Shown here in pieces: positions 26,732-34,999 of a stretch of DNA of 64,000 nt. The stretch lies in the NCBI GenBank assembly GCA_035326705.1, contig DAOLES010000001.1:375653-439652 (forward strand). Direction: 5' to 3'. Within the stretch, counting starts at the first letter, position 1. The number at the start of each line of letters is the position of its first letter. The translations under genes and the position numbers were made by a program. The stretch comes from Oligoflexia bacterium (GTDB lineage Bacteria; Bdellovibrionota_G; JALEGL01). Below the pieces are notes generated by a model, which was not told where the DNA came from, ran no database searches, and saw only the letters and a list, made by a program, of their open reading frames with translations.

Positions 26732-27307
26732 CTAATGCCCGTGACTGTAGTCTGAGGTGTCCTGCGCGTAAACATCAGCCACACGTAACAATTCTACCCC
26801 TTGAGTAACAATGAGTTCGCCTACCTTGATAACCGCCGTCACTATATAGTGGTTTTCCTCTTCACTTTGAATATTGACCGGGATCAATTTGAAGAAGTGA
26901 TCGTGGTATCGGTAAACAGCAGTGGTATTTTTGATTTGAACCAAAGCTGATTTCGGAATTTTAAATAAGGAACCATTTACTTTTTGATGATCAATACCTA
27001 AAGCAACATAAGCCTGTGTAGAAAGACGAAATCCTTTTTCATCATGAATTTCAACGACGGCTTTGCCTTCACCCACTTTACGATTGCCTTCTTCATGCCC
27101 TTCTTCTCCATGCTCATCATGTGCTGAATCTTGATCATGAGATTCATATTTTGCATGATCTTTTGCTTCCTTTACTTCAGCCTCTTGTTCGTGAGAGTGT
27201 TGATGTTTTTCAGTTTCTGCACTAACCACGGCCGTAAATATCAAACACACAATCAGGGTTGCTATCGCCCAAGAAAACGCATGTATTTTAAAAAACGTTT
27301 TTCTCAT
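26732..27307 (-). CDS. Very short, His-rich CzcB-like adaptor fragment
   Basis: 191 residues from the ATG at 27307, chosen for AAGGA upstream and an immediate signal sequence. An upstream ATG at 27355 would overlap czcC deeply. After the signal comes a His/Glu/Asp-rich segment (about 35-85, repeated HSHEQE, HDQDSAHDEH), then a beta domain with IPKSALVQIKNTTAVYRY. That domain resembles only the C-terminal membrane-proximal part of CzcB adaptors. The hairpin and lipoyl domains of a normal 400-500-residue adaptor are absent. It ends in another His cluster (YSHGH). Possibly a metal-scavenging partner rather than a full adaptor. Confidence 0.65.
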   Translation of the reverse strand: MRKTFFKIHAFSWAIATLIVCLIFTAVVSAETEKHQHSHEQEAEVKEAKDHAKYESHDQDSAHDEHGEEGHEEGNRKVGEGKAVVEIHDEKGFRLSTQAYVALGIDHQKVNGSLFKIPKSALVQIKNTTAVYRYHDHFFKLIPVNIQSEEENHYIVTAVIKVGELIVTQGVELLRVADVYAQDTSDYSHGH

Positions 27308-28533
27308 TGCAGTTTTCCTTTGTCTAAATTTCCAGTGAGTCGATATATATTCCATAATGCCTCAATTGCTCCAAGTTCAAATGACAATTGAGCCTCACTA
27401 AAATCAATCAGTTGTCGATGAGCTTCAATTACCAGTGCCGTAGATACTACACCTCTGTGAAATAACGACTCAATTCGCTTGTGTTTCTCATCCATAGTTT
27501 CACGCCCTTTGTAAGTTTGAAGGGCTTTATAAAAGCGTTGATATTTTTCCTTCCAAATATCCAAATCCATAGCTGCTTCACGTTCTATATTTCTCCAAGA
27601 AAGTTCAGCAGTTTTTACATTTGCGTCTTCAAAAGCTCGACGTCCTTTATTTTTATTCAAGAGAGGGAGCGGCATACTTAGTGCCGCTCCAAACAAAACT
27701 GCCTCTGATCCTATGCTCTTCCCATAGCCAACAGCAGGACCTAAATTTATATTTGGAGTTTTTTTTGAGTTCTCTTGCGCAAGCCGTGTGTGTGCAATTT
27801 TAAGTTTTTGTTTTGCATCTAAGACCTTTAAAGATTTATGAATGTCCTTGAACGCATAAATATCACTTGGCAATGAAACTTCTGCCGGAACAACCCTGTC
27901 AATTGCAAGTGAAGGACATTCACTAAAAAAAGCTAAATGTTTTTCAATATAAATTTTTTCAGATTCTTTTTGGATAATATCAAAACCATACGCACTTGAT
28001 GCCAATTCAAGTGTATCCATTTCTATTTGTTGTTCAGGTGAACGAGATGGTAATTTTTTTAGACGCTCCCGAATACGGTCAAATGCATTTGTGGCTTCAT
28101 AATATAATTTAGATATTTCTTGTATCTGTTTCAGCCGGTAAAGCTTTACAACTGAGTCAATCATAACGGCCTCTAAAGCTTCTCTTTTTTGCAATTCCGT
28201 CATCTCAATTTGTGCTTCAGCTGATTTGATTCGAGCTGATCGTTTCCCTCCCAATTCAATCGTATGTTGAAGAGAAAAAAACGTGTCCGCTGCAAATTGA
28301 GAATTTGGACTTCCAAAAAGTGCCTCTGCATTTAAATTTGGATTGGGGCGTTGTTTTGAAACATCAGTTAATTTTTGACTTACTTGAGTTTGAAGTTTAG
28401 CTTCTAATATCAAGGGGTGGACCTCCTGAATACGACTCAGCAATTCATTTACGTTGTTTATTTGGCATAGCTCACTTCCATAAGCTAAGCTTGCAAAAAC
28501 AAAATTTAATACCAAAATATATATTTTCATCAC
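27304..28533 (-). CDS. czcC: TolC-family outer-membrane channel of the Czc system
   Basis: 409 residues. A signal peptide ends near ASLAYGSEL. The OEP coiled-coil repeats are recognisable (ILEAKLQTQVSQKL, RPNPNLNAEALFG, SLQHTIELGGKRSARIKSAE, and in the second repeat NINLGPAVGYGKSI). These sequences are typical of CzcC-type OMFs. First gene of the czcC-adaptor-czcA-czcD-CDF operon. Its stop overlaps the adaptor start by 4 bases. A long inverted repeat lies just upstream of its start. Confidence 0.88.
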   Translation of the reverse strand: MMKIYILVLNFVFASLAYGSELCQINNVNELLSRIQEVHPLILEAKLQTQVSQKLTDVSKQRPNPNLNAEALFGSPNSQFAADTFFSLQHTIELGGKRSARIKSAEAQIEMTELQKREALEAVMIDSVVKLYRLKQIQEISKLYYEATNAFDRIRERLKKLPSRSPEQQIEMDTLELASSAYGFDIIQKESEKIYIEKHLAFFSECPSLAIDRVVPAEVSLPSDIYAFKDIHKSLKVLDAKQKLKIAHTRLAQENSKKTPNINLGPAVGYGKSIGSEAVLFGAALSMPLPLLNKNKGRRAFEDANVKTAELSWRNIEREAAMDLDIWKEKYQRFYKALQTYKGRETMDEKHKRIESLFHRGVVSTALVIEAHRQLIDFSEAQLSFELGAIEALWNIYRLTGNLDKGKLQ

Positions 28534-28555
28534 GGCAAACCTTTCTAGTGATGTT

Positions 28556-28587
28556 ATTTACAATAATATCAACAATATTTTGTAAAT
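28556..28587. promoter_or_regulatory. Inverted repeat upstream of czcC, candidate operator
   Basis: ATTTACAA at 28556-28563 and TTGTAAAT at 28580-28587 are perfect inverted arms with a 16-bp AT-rich centre, 23 bp before the czcC start. This is the only dyad in the 131-bp promoter region. A metal-responsive repressor could bind it, but none is encoded next to it. Confidence 0.5.
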
Positions 28588-28664
28588 GTATATCAATGCG
28601 TTAATTTAACTGTATTGCTGTTAGTTTATATACAGATAACTATTAGCTTGATTAAATTAGATCG

Positions 28665-29024
28665 TTAAATAATTTGGTTGTATATATTTGGCGGCTGCCC
28701 AGGACATTTAAGAAAGGGAGTTTGAATTTTTAAGTTTGAGTTAAAATAAGAAAGACTTTTAGTCTGATCTAAAAGATTTAAACTTTGATTTGTCAAAGTC
28801 ACATAGTGCAATCCATTACAATGATGACGACAGTGGTCTGAAGATCCGCAGTCAGTACAATCTTGATGCTCTTTAAGAGTCTCTATTTTAGATCCACTAT
28901 CAGCTTTAATTTGTGAAGTTGAGTCATTTGAAACAAGATGATCGGAGATGTTAAGAAACTCAATACTGGTTCCTAATAACAAGCAAAAACAGATAATATA
29001 TCTCACAACACTATTATGAATCAT
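28665..29024 (-). CDS. Small exported Cys/His-rich protein near the czc operon
   Basis: 119 residues. An N-terminal hydrophobic signal or anchor (about 8-25) is followed by a metal-type cluster HQDCTDCGSSDHCRHHCNGLHY (about 53-74: four Cys, four His). The tail is Pro/Asn-rich. It resembles in layout the small protein at 21152-21574, so each efflux module has one. It precedes czcC in the same direction, separated by 131 bp with an inverted repeat. A periplasmic Zn/Co buffering or signalling role is only a guess. Confidence 0.6.
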   Translation of the reverse strand: MIHNSVVRYIICFCLLLGTSIEFLNISDHLVSNDSTSQIKADSGSKIETLKEHQDCTDCGSSDHCRHHCNGLHYVTLTNQSLNLLDQTKSLSYFNSNLKIQTPFLKCPGQPPNIYNQII

Positions 29025-29289
29025 AACTCAAAAAAACACTAGCATAAATATTTCATTATACAAATTTTTTAAACCTATCTTATGGTCACCTCACACATAG
29101 TTTTGAATAAAAACAAAACAGGAGGGTTTATTTTTTAGTGAGGTTTAATCAAAAGTAATCACATCTAAAATCAACCCCTAAGAACTCCAACATGTTTTTT
29201 GACAAGCTTTTGCTCTGTTTGGATTTATGATTTCTCTATAAGCGCACTCTCACTTAATATTAATATAACAAAAATAATTAAAATCGTAT

Positions 29290-29946
29290 TTACTTTAAAC
29301 CAAATAAATCTATAGAAACCAGCCCTATGTTAGCTCCAACTGCAGACCAAAAAATTGTTTGGTATCTCTTTGCTTTTCCAGGGTTATAATGTCTTCCGCC
29401 AATAGTATCTTCACTGGCAAATAATATTGCTGAGGTAATTGCTATAGTCGTTAAAGCGCCTTCAGAAATAGCAAAGAACTTTCCTTTTTTCTTATTTCCT
29501 CTTTTAAAATGACCGATGCCATAGGGTAAGTAGCGTTTAATATCTTTTTTTGGTTCATACGGTTTAAGGTTTAGTTTGTTTGTAGGGCTTGCAATAGATT
29601 TTTGAATTTGTTTAAACTTTCTTTTACATTGCTTAGAAACATCAAACTTGTCTAAATTTTCCACATATTGATACGTTAACGCAGAGTTAAAAAAAGACTC
29701 CATTTTGTCAAACTGACCTAGCTCACAATAAGAAAAACCCATAATCAAATTAGCTTCTACAATTTGATCTATATTATTGATTTTCATCTGATTTAAAGGC
29801 TTTTCTAATTCGTTAATAGCTTTAAAATAGTTTTTTTCTTCTAAAAAACTCTTGGCTTTAAAAATTGTAAATTCTGATTGCTCTGCACTATATGCAGACG
29901 CTATAAGCATAAATAGAAAAGCAGAAAAAAATGATGCTAGCCTCAC
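29290..29946 (-). CDS. Exported TPR-like protein of the kinase operon
   Basis: 218 residues. A signal peptide (to SAYSAEQ) precedes a TPR-like helical part (about 25-110, KAKSFLEEKNYFKAINELEKPL, MGFSYCELGQFDKM). The C-terminal segment (about 145-218) has two hydrophobic helices. No catalytic motif is seen. Its start overlaps the kinase stop by 4 bases, so it is made with the kinase, possibly as its envelope partner. The 265 bp after it, up to 29025, holds no feature I can identify. Confidence 0.65.
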   Translation of the reverse strand: MRLASFFSAFLFMLIASAYSAEQSEFTIFKAKSFLEEKNYFKAINELEKPLNQMKINNIDQIVEANLIMGFSYCELGQFDKMESFFNSALTYQYVENLDKFDVSKQCKRKFKQIQKSIASPTNKLNLKPYEPKKDIKRYLPYGIGHFKRGNKKKGKFFAISEGALTTIAITSAILFASEDTIGGRHYNPGKAKRYQTIFWSAVGANIGLVSIDLFGLK

Positions 29947-31463
29947 GATTCAGGGCTCCAATTAACGCTATACTCCTTACCTGATCCAATCATTATTTTT
30001 TCAATATAGCGTAAACCTTCAGGAGATCTTATTGCAACAAGATATTCGCCATACTTTAATTTCATATTTTTTTTATTTAGATCTACAGGCGCACCATTGA
30101 TATATGCTTCTGAATTATTTGGAGCATTGATAGTTAAAAAGCCATATTGAGCTTTTTGCTTAGGTTTTGTTTTCTTATTTATATTAAAATTAACAGAAGT
30201 TTTTTTCTTTAAAATTTCAGGTTTATTTAACTCATCTTCAAAGGGTAAAACGGCGTTTTCTAGTACTAAGTTTAAGCCTGACAGTGAGTTTTCTTTTTCC
30301 ACTTTATTTTCTAACTCAGCCGGTTTCACAACAACTTGCTTGTTCTTATATTGATATAGCCCATATGCAATAGGAACACTGATTATTAATACAAGCAGTA
30401 TAATAAATGCATTTAAGACTTTTTCGGCTCTAGTATTAATTCCATCGTATACATCTAGTACTTTTTGTAACTTCGTTTCTTTGTTTTTTGAAATCGTTGA
30501 TAACGCGCTTTCAACATTCAGTACTTTAGTAAAAGGCATAAGCTGCTCATCTTTTTTGTATGTTTTTAAATAGTCTTTGAGTTTATCTGCACCCTCCTCT
30601 TTCCATTCTGAAGACAAAAACTTTAACAAACTTAATCTGAGGCTTTTAGCGTCTTCAAAGCGATCATCAGAATTACGAGCCATAGCCTTATTCATTATTT
30701 CTATTAACTCATCGGGTACATCTATAATTGGATCTGCATTAGAAACTTTCTTATATTCACGAATTTGATTTGCAATTTCATTATGAGTCATCCCTTTTAA
30801 TACAAATGGACTAAAACCATAAATATACTCATGCAGCATGACGCCAACTGCATAAATGTCTATTTTATGTGTTATGGTTTCAAAGTTTACTTGCTCAGGA
30901 GAAAAGTAATTGTCTTTGCCCTTAATAAAACCAAGCTGAGTTTCATTCCTTGGTAAAGCACCTAAAGCAATACCAAAGTCTGCTAATTTAACAAAACCGT
31001 CGTAAGACAAAAGAATATTCTGAGGACTGACATCTCTATGAATGATGCTCAGAGGCTCATTATTGTGTTGTTTTTTATGAGCATAATCGAGGGCTTTAAG
31101 AATTTCAGTTATAACATGGAGATAGACTTGCAAAGGAAGTGTTTTGTTTACTTTTCTATGTTCTTTTAAAAGCTCATTTAAATCTATTCCTTCAATGTAT
31201 TCAAAAGCAATACAAGGATCATTGTCATACAAAAAGTACTCATCGAAAGACACAATATTGGGGTGATTGAGCAAGCTAATGATCTTGGCTTCTTCACTAA
31301 ACATGGTTTTAAATTCATCTGAATCTGCTTTAGGTCTGATAATTTTCTTAATAGCAACCGTCTTTTTACAATTGTCTAAACCAAGTTTTTCAGCCTTAAA
31401 TATTTCTGCCATGCCCCCTTGAGCGACTTTGCCCAAGATTGTATATTGCTCAGAAATACCCAT
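29943..31463 (-). CDS. Eukaryotic-type Ser/Thr protein kinase with C-terminal PEGA domain
   Basis: 506 residues. The kinase domain (about 8-290) has the Gly loop VAQGGMAEIFKAE, Lys in TVAIKKI, HRDVSPQN catalytic loop, DFGIALG metal-binding motif and a GVMLHEYIYG region. One membrane helix at about 350-370 (VLNAFIILLVLIISVPIAY) follows, then a linker and a PEGA domain (about 435-506, YGFLTINAPNNSEAYINGAPV). The topology is a cytoplasmic kinase with an extracytoplasmic PEGA sensor. The RD motif is partly altered (HRDV retained). Middle gene of a three-gene operon, in the cargo half of the element. Confidence 0.92.
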   Translation of the reverse strand: MGISEQYTILGKVAQGGMAEIFKAEKLGLDNCKKTVAIKKIIRPKADSDEFKTMFSEEAKIISLLNHPNIVSFDEYFLYDNDPCIAFEYIEGIDLNELLKEHRKVNKTLPLQVYLHVITEILKALDYAHKKQHNNEPLSIIHRDVSPQNILLSYDGFVKLADFGIALGALPRNETQLGFIKGKDNYFSPEQVNFETITHKIDIYAVGVMLHEYIYGFSPFVLKGMTHNEIANQIREYKKVSNADPIIDVPDELIEIMNKAMARNSDDRFEDAKSLRLSLLKFLSSEWKEEGADKLKDYLKTYKKDEQLMPFTKVLNVESALSTISKNKETKLQKVLDVYDGINTRAEKVLNAFIILLVLIISVPIAYGLYQYKNKQVVVKPAELENKVEKENSLSGLNLVLENAVLPFEDELNKPEILKKKTSVNFNINKKTKPKQKAQYGFLTINAPNNSEAYINGAPVDLNKKNMKLKYGEYLVAIRSPEGLRYIEKIMIGSGKEYSVNWSPES

Positions 31464-31466
31464 TGT

Positions 31467-32648
31467 CTAGTCCTGACAAAGATAGTGATTTGCTGCAAAC
31501 TGTTTACTGTTGCCGTTGATTGTATTGAATAACGTGGCTCTAACATCATTATGACGGGTCCAAATAAAGCTTTCTTCCCAATAGCGAACTTCTAAGTTTC
31601 TAGTATACGTTGCAAAGCCTTGGTCATTGCTTACAGCTGCTCCAAGATCATACCAATCTTGATGATAAGGGGCTGTTTGATCATAGTCACAAGGTGATGC
31701 AATTTGAGCACTCCATCTACGTTCAAACTGCACTGGCTCATCAATTAAAACCGCATCACACTCACCTAAGACTTTTACAGTAAACGCAAAATCATGAGTT
31801 TGATCATGAGGGCTCTCTGAATATTGAACATCAGAAGAAACTGCTTCGATAAACTTATCTCGTGTTGTTTCTAACTCTAAAATAATTGGTTGAACATCCA
31901 ACATACTGGGAACAACCGCAGTTACTCTAACTTCTTTTTTGTATTGATCAAGGTCAGTAGCACCTGCAACAACATCAAAAGTAATTTTTCCGTTACTTGC
32001 AGTTGTATAGGTTACACTGTTTTCAAAGCTTGATTGATCAAGTGAGCCATTGCTTATGGTCACTAACACATCTGTATTAGCTATAGGCTGATCATTGGGT
32101 CCAATAAGCTCAACAACATAGGGAACACCAAATTCTTGGTTTTCACGAACACAGTCAGGAGCGCCGTTATAACCAGGTCCAGACTCAACTTGTAAAATAG
32201 CAATACTGGCTGTTATATCAAAAATCGCTTCTCTTTCACCTCTTGGCCAATAGGCTTTAATTTGAACCTGCTCAGTATTGGGCCCAAGACTTACAGTTGC
32301 TTCTGCTAAACCGTTAGCATCAGTATAGGAAACTGAAGTAACACTTGCACTGCCCATGATAACAGTAAATTCAATTCTTTCATTTTCAGAGGGCAATGCT
32401 TCATCGTCAATAGCTCTAACAACCAATGGAAAAGCCAAGGCTTGATTGATTACACCTACTTGTCCATTTCCACTGATGATTTCTAAAGCAACATCCCTAT
32501 CTTCTACAAATTCAGTTTGACTTAAAATATCTTGGCCTAGACCACATGATTGAAAAAGGATTATCAATAGTGCTAAAACCGCAAATTGCGCTAAAATTTT
32601 AAAGTTATTTTCTATGTAAGCATGTACCATTTGATGTGTCATTACCAT
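31467..32648 (-). CDS. Ig-like (Big-type) domain lipoprotein of the kinase operon
   Basis: 393 residues. A hydrophobic signal with lipobox LFQSCG ends near residue 36. The mature part is a string of beta-sandwich domains: a Big-1-like module (about 50-150, EIISGNGQVGVINQALAFPLVVRA, TDANGLAEATVSLG), a second (about 150-255) and a less regular third with several Cys. Such lipoproteins are usually surface-exposed adhesins or invasin-like anchors. First gene of the Ig-kinase-TPR operon, so the kinase may respond to or control an envelope structure. The start may be residue 1, 3 or 7; no clear ribosome site decides it. Confidence 0.7.
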   Translation of the reverse strand: MVMTHQMVHAYIENNFKILAQFAVLALLIILFQSCGLGQDILSQTEFVEDRDVALEIISGNGQVGVINQALAFPLVVRAIDDEALPSENERIEFTVIMGSASVTSVSYTDANGLAEATVSLGPNTEQVQIKAYWPRGEREAIFDITASIAILQVESGPGYNGAPDCVRENQEFGVPYVVELIGPNDQPIANTDVLVTISNGSLDQSSFENSVTYTTASNGKITFDVVAGATDLDQYKKEVRVTAVVPSMLDVQPIILELETTRDKFIEAVSSDVQYSESPHDQTHDFAFTVKVLGECDAVLIDEPVQFERRWSAQIASPCDYDQTAPYHQDWYDLGAAVSNDQGFATYTRNLEVRYWEESFIWTRHNDVRATLFNTINGNSKQFAANHYLCQD

Positions 32649-32728
32649 ATTTTACATACTATCCGCAAGCGGCATATTGTGCTTTGCGTTACTTGACACT
32701 TATTCTCAACTCTTTAACTTTTTACTGG

Positions 32729-32797
32729 GTTTAGTTTAAATAAAACTCTATTTTCAGAAGTTATAATACTGAATTTTTGAATTATTTTAAACTAAAC
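32729..32797. repeat. 12-bp inverted repeat between the XRE and Ig-lipoprotein genes
   Basis: GTTTAGTTTAAA at 32729-32740 and TTTAAACTAAAC at 32786-32797 are perfect inverted arms 45 bp apart. The right arm touches the XRE stop codon. It could be a loose terminator for the leftward XRE transcript or a binding site near the Ig-operon promoter. Confidence 0.45.
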
Positions 32798-33163
32798 TCA
32801 GCCTATGTCTTTTAAGGCTTTAGCAATTTCAAAGATGTAAGCCATTTGACTTTCATCAAACTTACTCATGATATCCATAGTTTCAGACTTTAACTGTGTT
32901 TTTGAACCATACTTTTGCCGTATTCTCAGGTTTTTTAAGGGCAAAAGGTCAAAGTCATTGATGATCAGATATTTTAAGAACGTTAACAATGCAGGTGTAG
33001 ATCTCAAACTCTCTATTGAACTGACATAGTTTGCTGTCATACCTAGCTTTTTAGCAACATCTTTGCTTTTAATTTGAGAGTGCTTTTTACGCTCTTGTTT
33101 ACATTGAGCCATGATTTCTTCTAATAAAGCTTTTGCTTGTTGATCGATGTTGTTTTTCTTCAT
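32798..33163 (-). CDS. XRE-like helix-turn-helix regulator
   Basis: 121 residues. A central HTH is seen in KSKDVAKKLGMTANYVSSIESLRSTPALLTFLKYL (about 33-67), the lambda-repressor/XRE style. The N-terminus is basic and coiled, and a helical C-terminal part (about 80-121) may dimerise. It diverges from the 33324 gene across a 160-bp AT-rich region with an inverted repeat, the layout of a repressor controlling both directions. Likely a regulator of the transfer half of the element; its target is not shown. Confidence 0.7.
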   Translation of the reverse strand: MKKNNIDQQAKALLEEIMAQCKQERKKHSQIKSKDVAKKLGMTANYVSSIESLRSTPALLTFLKYLIINDFDLLPLKNLRIRQKYGSKTQLKSETMDIMSKFDESQMAYIFEIAKALKDIG

Positions 33164-33217
33164 TTAAAACCTGTCTAAGTTTATAAAAGTTAAACTAACA
33201 GGCTTTTTCAACATAAT

Positions 33218-33240
33218 AAATAGCTATATAAGTGCTATTT
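33218..33240. promoter_or_regulatory. Inverted repeat in the XRE/33324 divergent promoter region
   Basis: AAATAGC at 33218-33224 and GCTATTT at 33234-33240 form a perfect 7-bp dyad with a 9-bp spacer, between the divergent starts at 33163 and 33324. It is a candidate XRE operator. The rest of the region is AT-rich and could hold promoters in both directions. Confidence 0.5.
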
Positions 33241-33323
33241 TTAGTTTATAATACTTCTATTTATGCTATAATAATCTTAAAATACTGCTAATGGTGTTAA
33301 AAACCCTTAAATGAGGCTTATCT

Positions 33324-33800
33324 ATGAAACAAAAAAGTAGAATCTATAAAAAGGATTTGGATGCTGCCCTTAACTTCTTAAACAATCACCCCGATGGACA
33401 ATGCATTATGCTTGCTGAACATATCTTAACCGCTATGGCCAAAGGCAAATTACCAAGAGTAAAACAATACATTATCAATGCAAACTTCGACTTTAGAGAA
33501 ATTATAGATTCAAAACAGTTTCAAGAAGATTTAGAAAACAATCAAAACAGTGAAAGTTACCTTAATCATTCAAAAACCAACGGTTTGGTTAAAGTCATTC
33601 TAAACCAGGACCGTTTTCACTTTGTTATGTTTTATAAGCCCAATTTAAATAAAAACGAAGCTGCTTTATTTTCTCAAAACTATTCAGCAGTCATTAGATC
33701 CATTTATTCGCTTTTGGGTATAGACATGAGCAAACACAAAGCCAAGCATGCAGCTTTTACAAAAGAAACTTCTAGTTTTGATAGTCTGGTTTCAGAGTAA
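33324..33800 (+). CDS. Element-encoded protein of unknown function with C-terminal TKETSSFDS motif
   Basis: 158 residues. Start supported by GAGG 7 nt before the ATG. The N-terminal two thirds looks helical and folded (NNHPDGQCIMLAEHILTAM). The last 15 residues are a disordered-looking tail carrying TKETSSFDS (146-154). The same nine residues occur in the cytoplasmic N-terminus of the VirB8-like protein (41557), encoded with mostly different synonymous codons. No named family is recognised. A cytoplasmic modulator of the transfer machinery is possible; this is inference. Confidence 0.55.
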   Translation: MKQKSRIYKKDLDAALNFLNNHPDGQCIMLAEHILTAMAKGKLPRVKQYIINANFDFREIIDSKQFQEDLENNQNSESYLNHSKTNGLVKVILNQDRFHFVMFYKPNLNKNEAALFSQNYSAVIRSIYSLLGIDMSKHKAKHAAFTKETSSFDSLVSE

Positions 33801-33813
33801 TTAAATTACTGCT

Positions 33814-34089
33814 ATGAATAAAAAGAACACTCACATTATTCATCTACACAATGAACTAGATAATAAAAAGTATCAGCGCTACTTTTTACAACAAGCCTTA
33901 GATGAAACTGTATCTCTTCGTATAGAGATTGCCTATATCTATGATGTCCTTGAAACTCTATGTGCCTCAGATGATGAGTTAAGAGCTTTCTTAAAAATCA
34001 CAGATAGACTTGAAAAATCTTCTTTGAGACTTAACATCATTTTTAAAGCGCTTGAAAAAATTCAAAATCAGATAAAAGAGAAAGCTTAA
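33814..34089 (+). CDS. Small helical protein, unknown
   Basis: 91 residues starting 11 bp after the previous stop, no strong ribosome site. Almost all helix with heptad-like spacing (QALDETVSLRIEIAYIYDVLETL, IIFKALEKIQNQIKEKA), so a coiled-coil dimer is likely. No family recognised. Its position between the 33324 gene and the AbiE operon suggests a regulatory or accessory gene of the element. Confidence 0.5.
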   Translation: MNKKNTHIIHLHNELDNKKYQRYFLQQALDETVSLRIEIAYIYDVLETLCASDDELRAFLKITDRLEKSSLRLNIIFKALEKIQNQIKEKA

Positions 34090-34146
34090 ATATTCGCTTT
34101 TAATAGCTAAAATAATGCACTATTGTTACAAACAACTATACATTTC

Positions 34147-34161
34147 ACAACTAATAGTTGT
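34147..34161 (+). promoter_or_regulatory. AbiE operator, copy 1
   Basis: ACAACTAATAGTTGT is a perfect 7-bp dyad with a single central base. A second near-identical palindrome lies 68 bp downstream at 34215. AbiEi antitoxins are known to autorepress by binding inverted repeats in their own promoter, so this pair is the likely target. Confidence 0.7.
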
Positions 34162-34214
34162 TAAATTATATGCTATATTTAACTTGACTTTAGTTATACT
34201 TTTATGTTAATATC

Positions 34215-34229
34215 ACAACTATAGGTTGT
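34215..34229 (+). promoter_or_regulatory. AbiE operator, copy 2
   Basis: ACAACTATAGGTTGT is an imperfect copy of the palindrome at 34147 (outer arms ACAAC and GTTGT kept). It ends 8 bp before the AbiEi ATG at 34238, so binding would block the promoter or the ribosome site region. Confidence 0.65.
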
Positions 34230-34237
34230 TGAATAAG

Positions 34238-34999
34238 ATGACAAAATTAACTAAAATATTGCAAGAATGGCTCCCTGAAGATATCCACTCTATGAAATGG
34301 TTTAAACAACACGGTATCAGTCAACAATTGGTTCACAAATACTATACCTCAGGCTATTTTGATAAAATAGGACCAGGAGTCTATAAAAGGCCAAATGATA
34401 AATTAAACTGGGAAGCTGGTATACGTCTCCTTCAACATGAACTAAATAAAAAAATACATGTAGCCTCAAAATCAGCATTAGAACTTAATTCAGTAATTCA
34501 TTATGGCGTATTAGGTAAAAAACCAAGTGTGTTTGTTTGGACATACTCAAAAGAAACTATCCCCACGTGGTTCAAAAAATTGAATTTTAATTGTAACTTT
34601 TTTTGGACTCAATCAAATTTACTGAAAAGTCAAAAGCTTGAGCTTAAAACTCAAAATTCAGGTTTTGATCTAATCATAGCATCAAGAGAACAAGCAATAT
34701 TAGAGTATATATATGCAAGCGATTTAAGGTATTCATTTGAAGACGTTACACATTATCTTGAAATGCTTCATTCATTAAGACCAGACGTATTACAAAAATT
34801 ACTGGAAAACTGTTCTTCAATAAAAGTAAAACGAACCTTTCTATACCTTTCTGAACAGCTGAACCATCCCTACTATAAAAAGCTCAATTTAAAAAAAATA
34901 CATCTAGGCACTAGTCGTTATGTAATTGTAAAAAATGGTATGCTTGATAAGAAGTATAATATTACAGTACCTAAACAATATCCGGAAAATCCATTTTGA
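34238..34999 (+). CDS. abiEi: AbiEi-type antitoxin/transcriptional repressor
   Basis: About 253 residues. The ATG at 34238 is preferred over an upstream TTG at 34226. A winged-helix N-terminus (MKWFKQHGISQQLVHKYYTSGYFDKIGPGVYKR) is typical of AbiEi. An alpha/beta C-terminal antitoxin domain follows (ASREQAILEYIYASDLRYSFEDV). In type IV toxin-antitoxin systems AbiEi represses the operon and counteracts AbiEii without binding it directly. Two palindromes lie upstream. The toxin start overlaps its stop. Probably stabilises the element and may block phage. Confidence 0.88.
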   Translation: MTKLTKILQEWLPEDIHSMKWFKQHGISQQLVHKYYTSGYFDKIGPGVYKRPNDKLNWEAGIRLLQHELNKKIHVASKSALELNSVIHYGVLGKKPSVFVWTYSKETIPTWFKKLNFNCNFFWTQSNLLKSQKLELKTQNSGFDLIIASREQAILEYIYASDLRYSFEDVTHYLEMLHSLRPDVLQKLLENCSSIKVKRTFLYLSEQLNHPYYKKLNLKKIHLGTSRYVIVKNGMLDKKYNITVPKQYPENPF

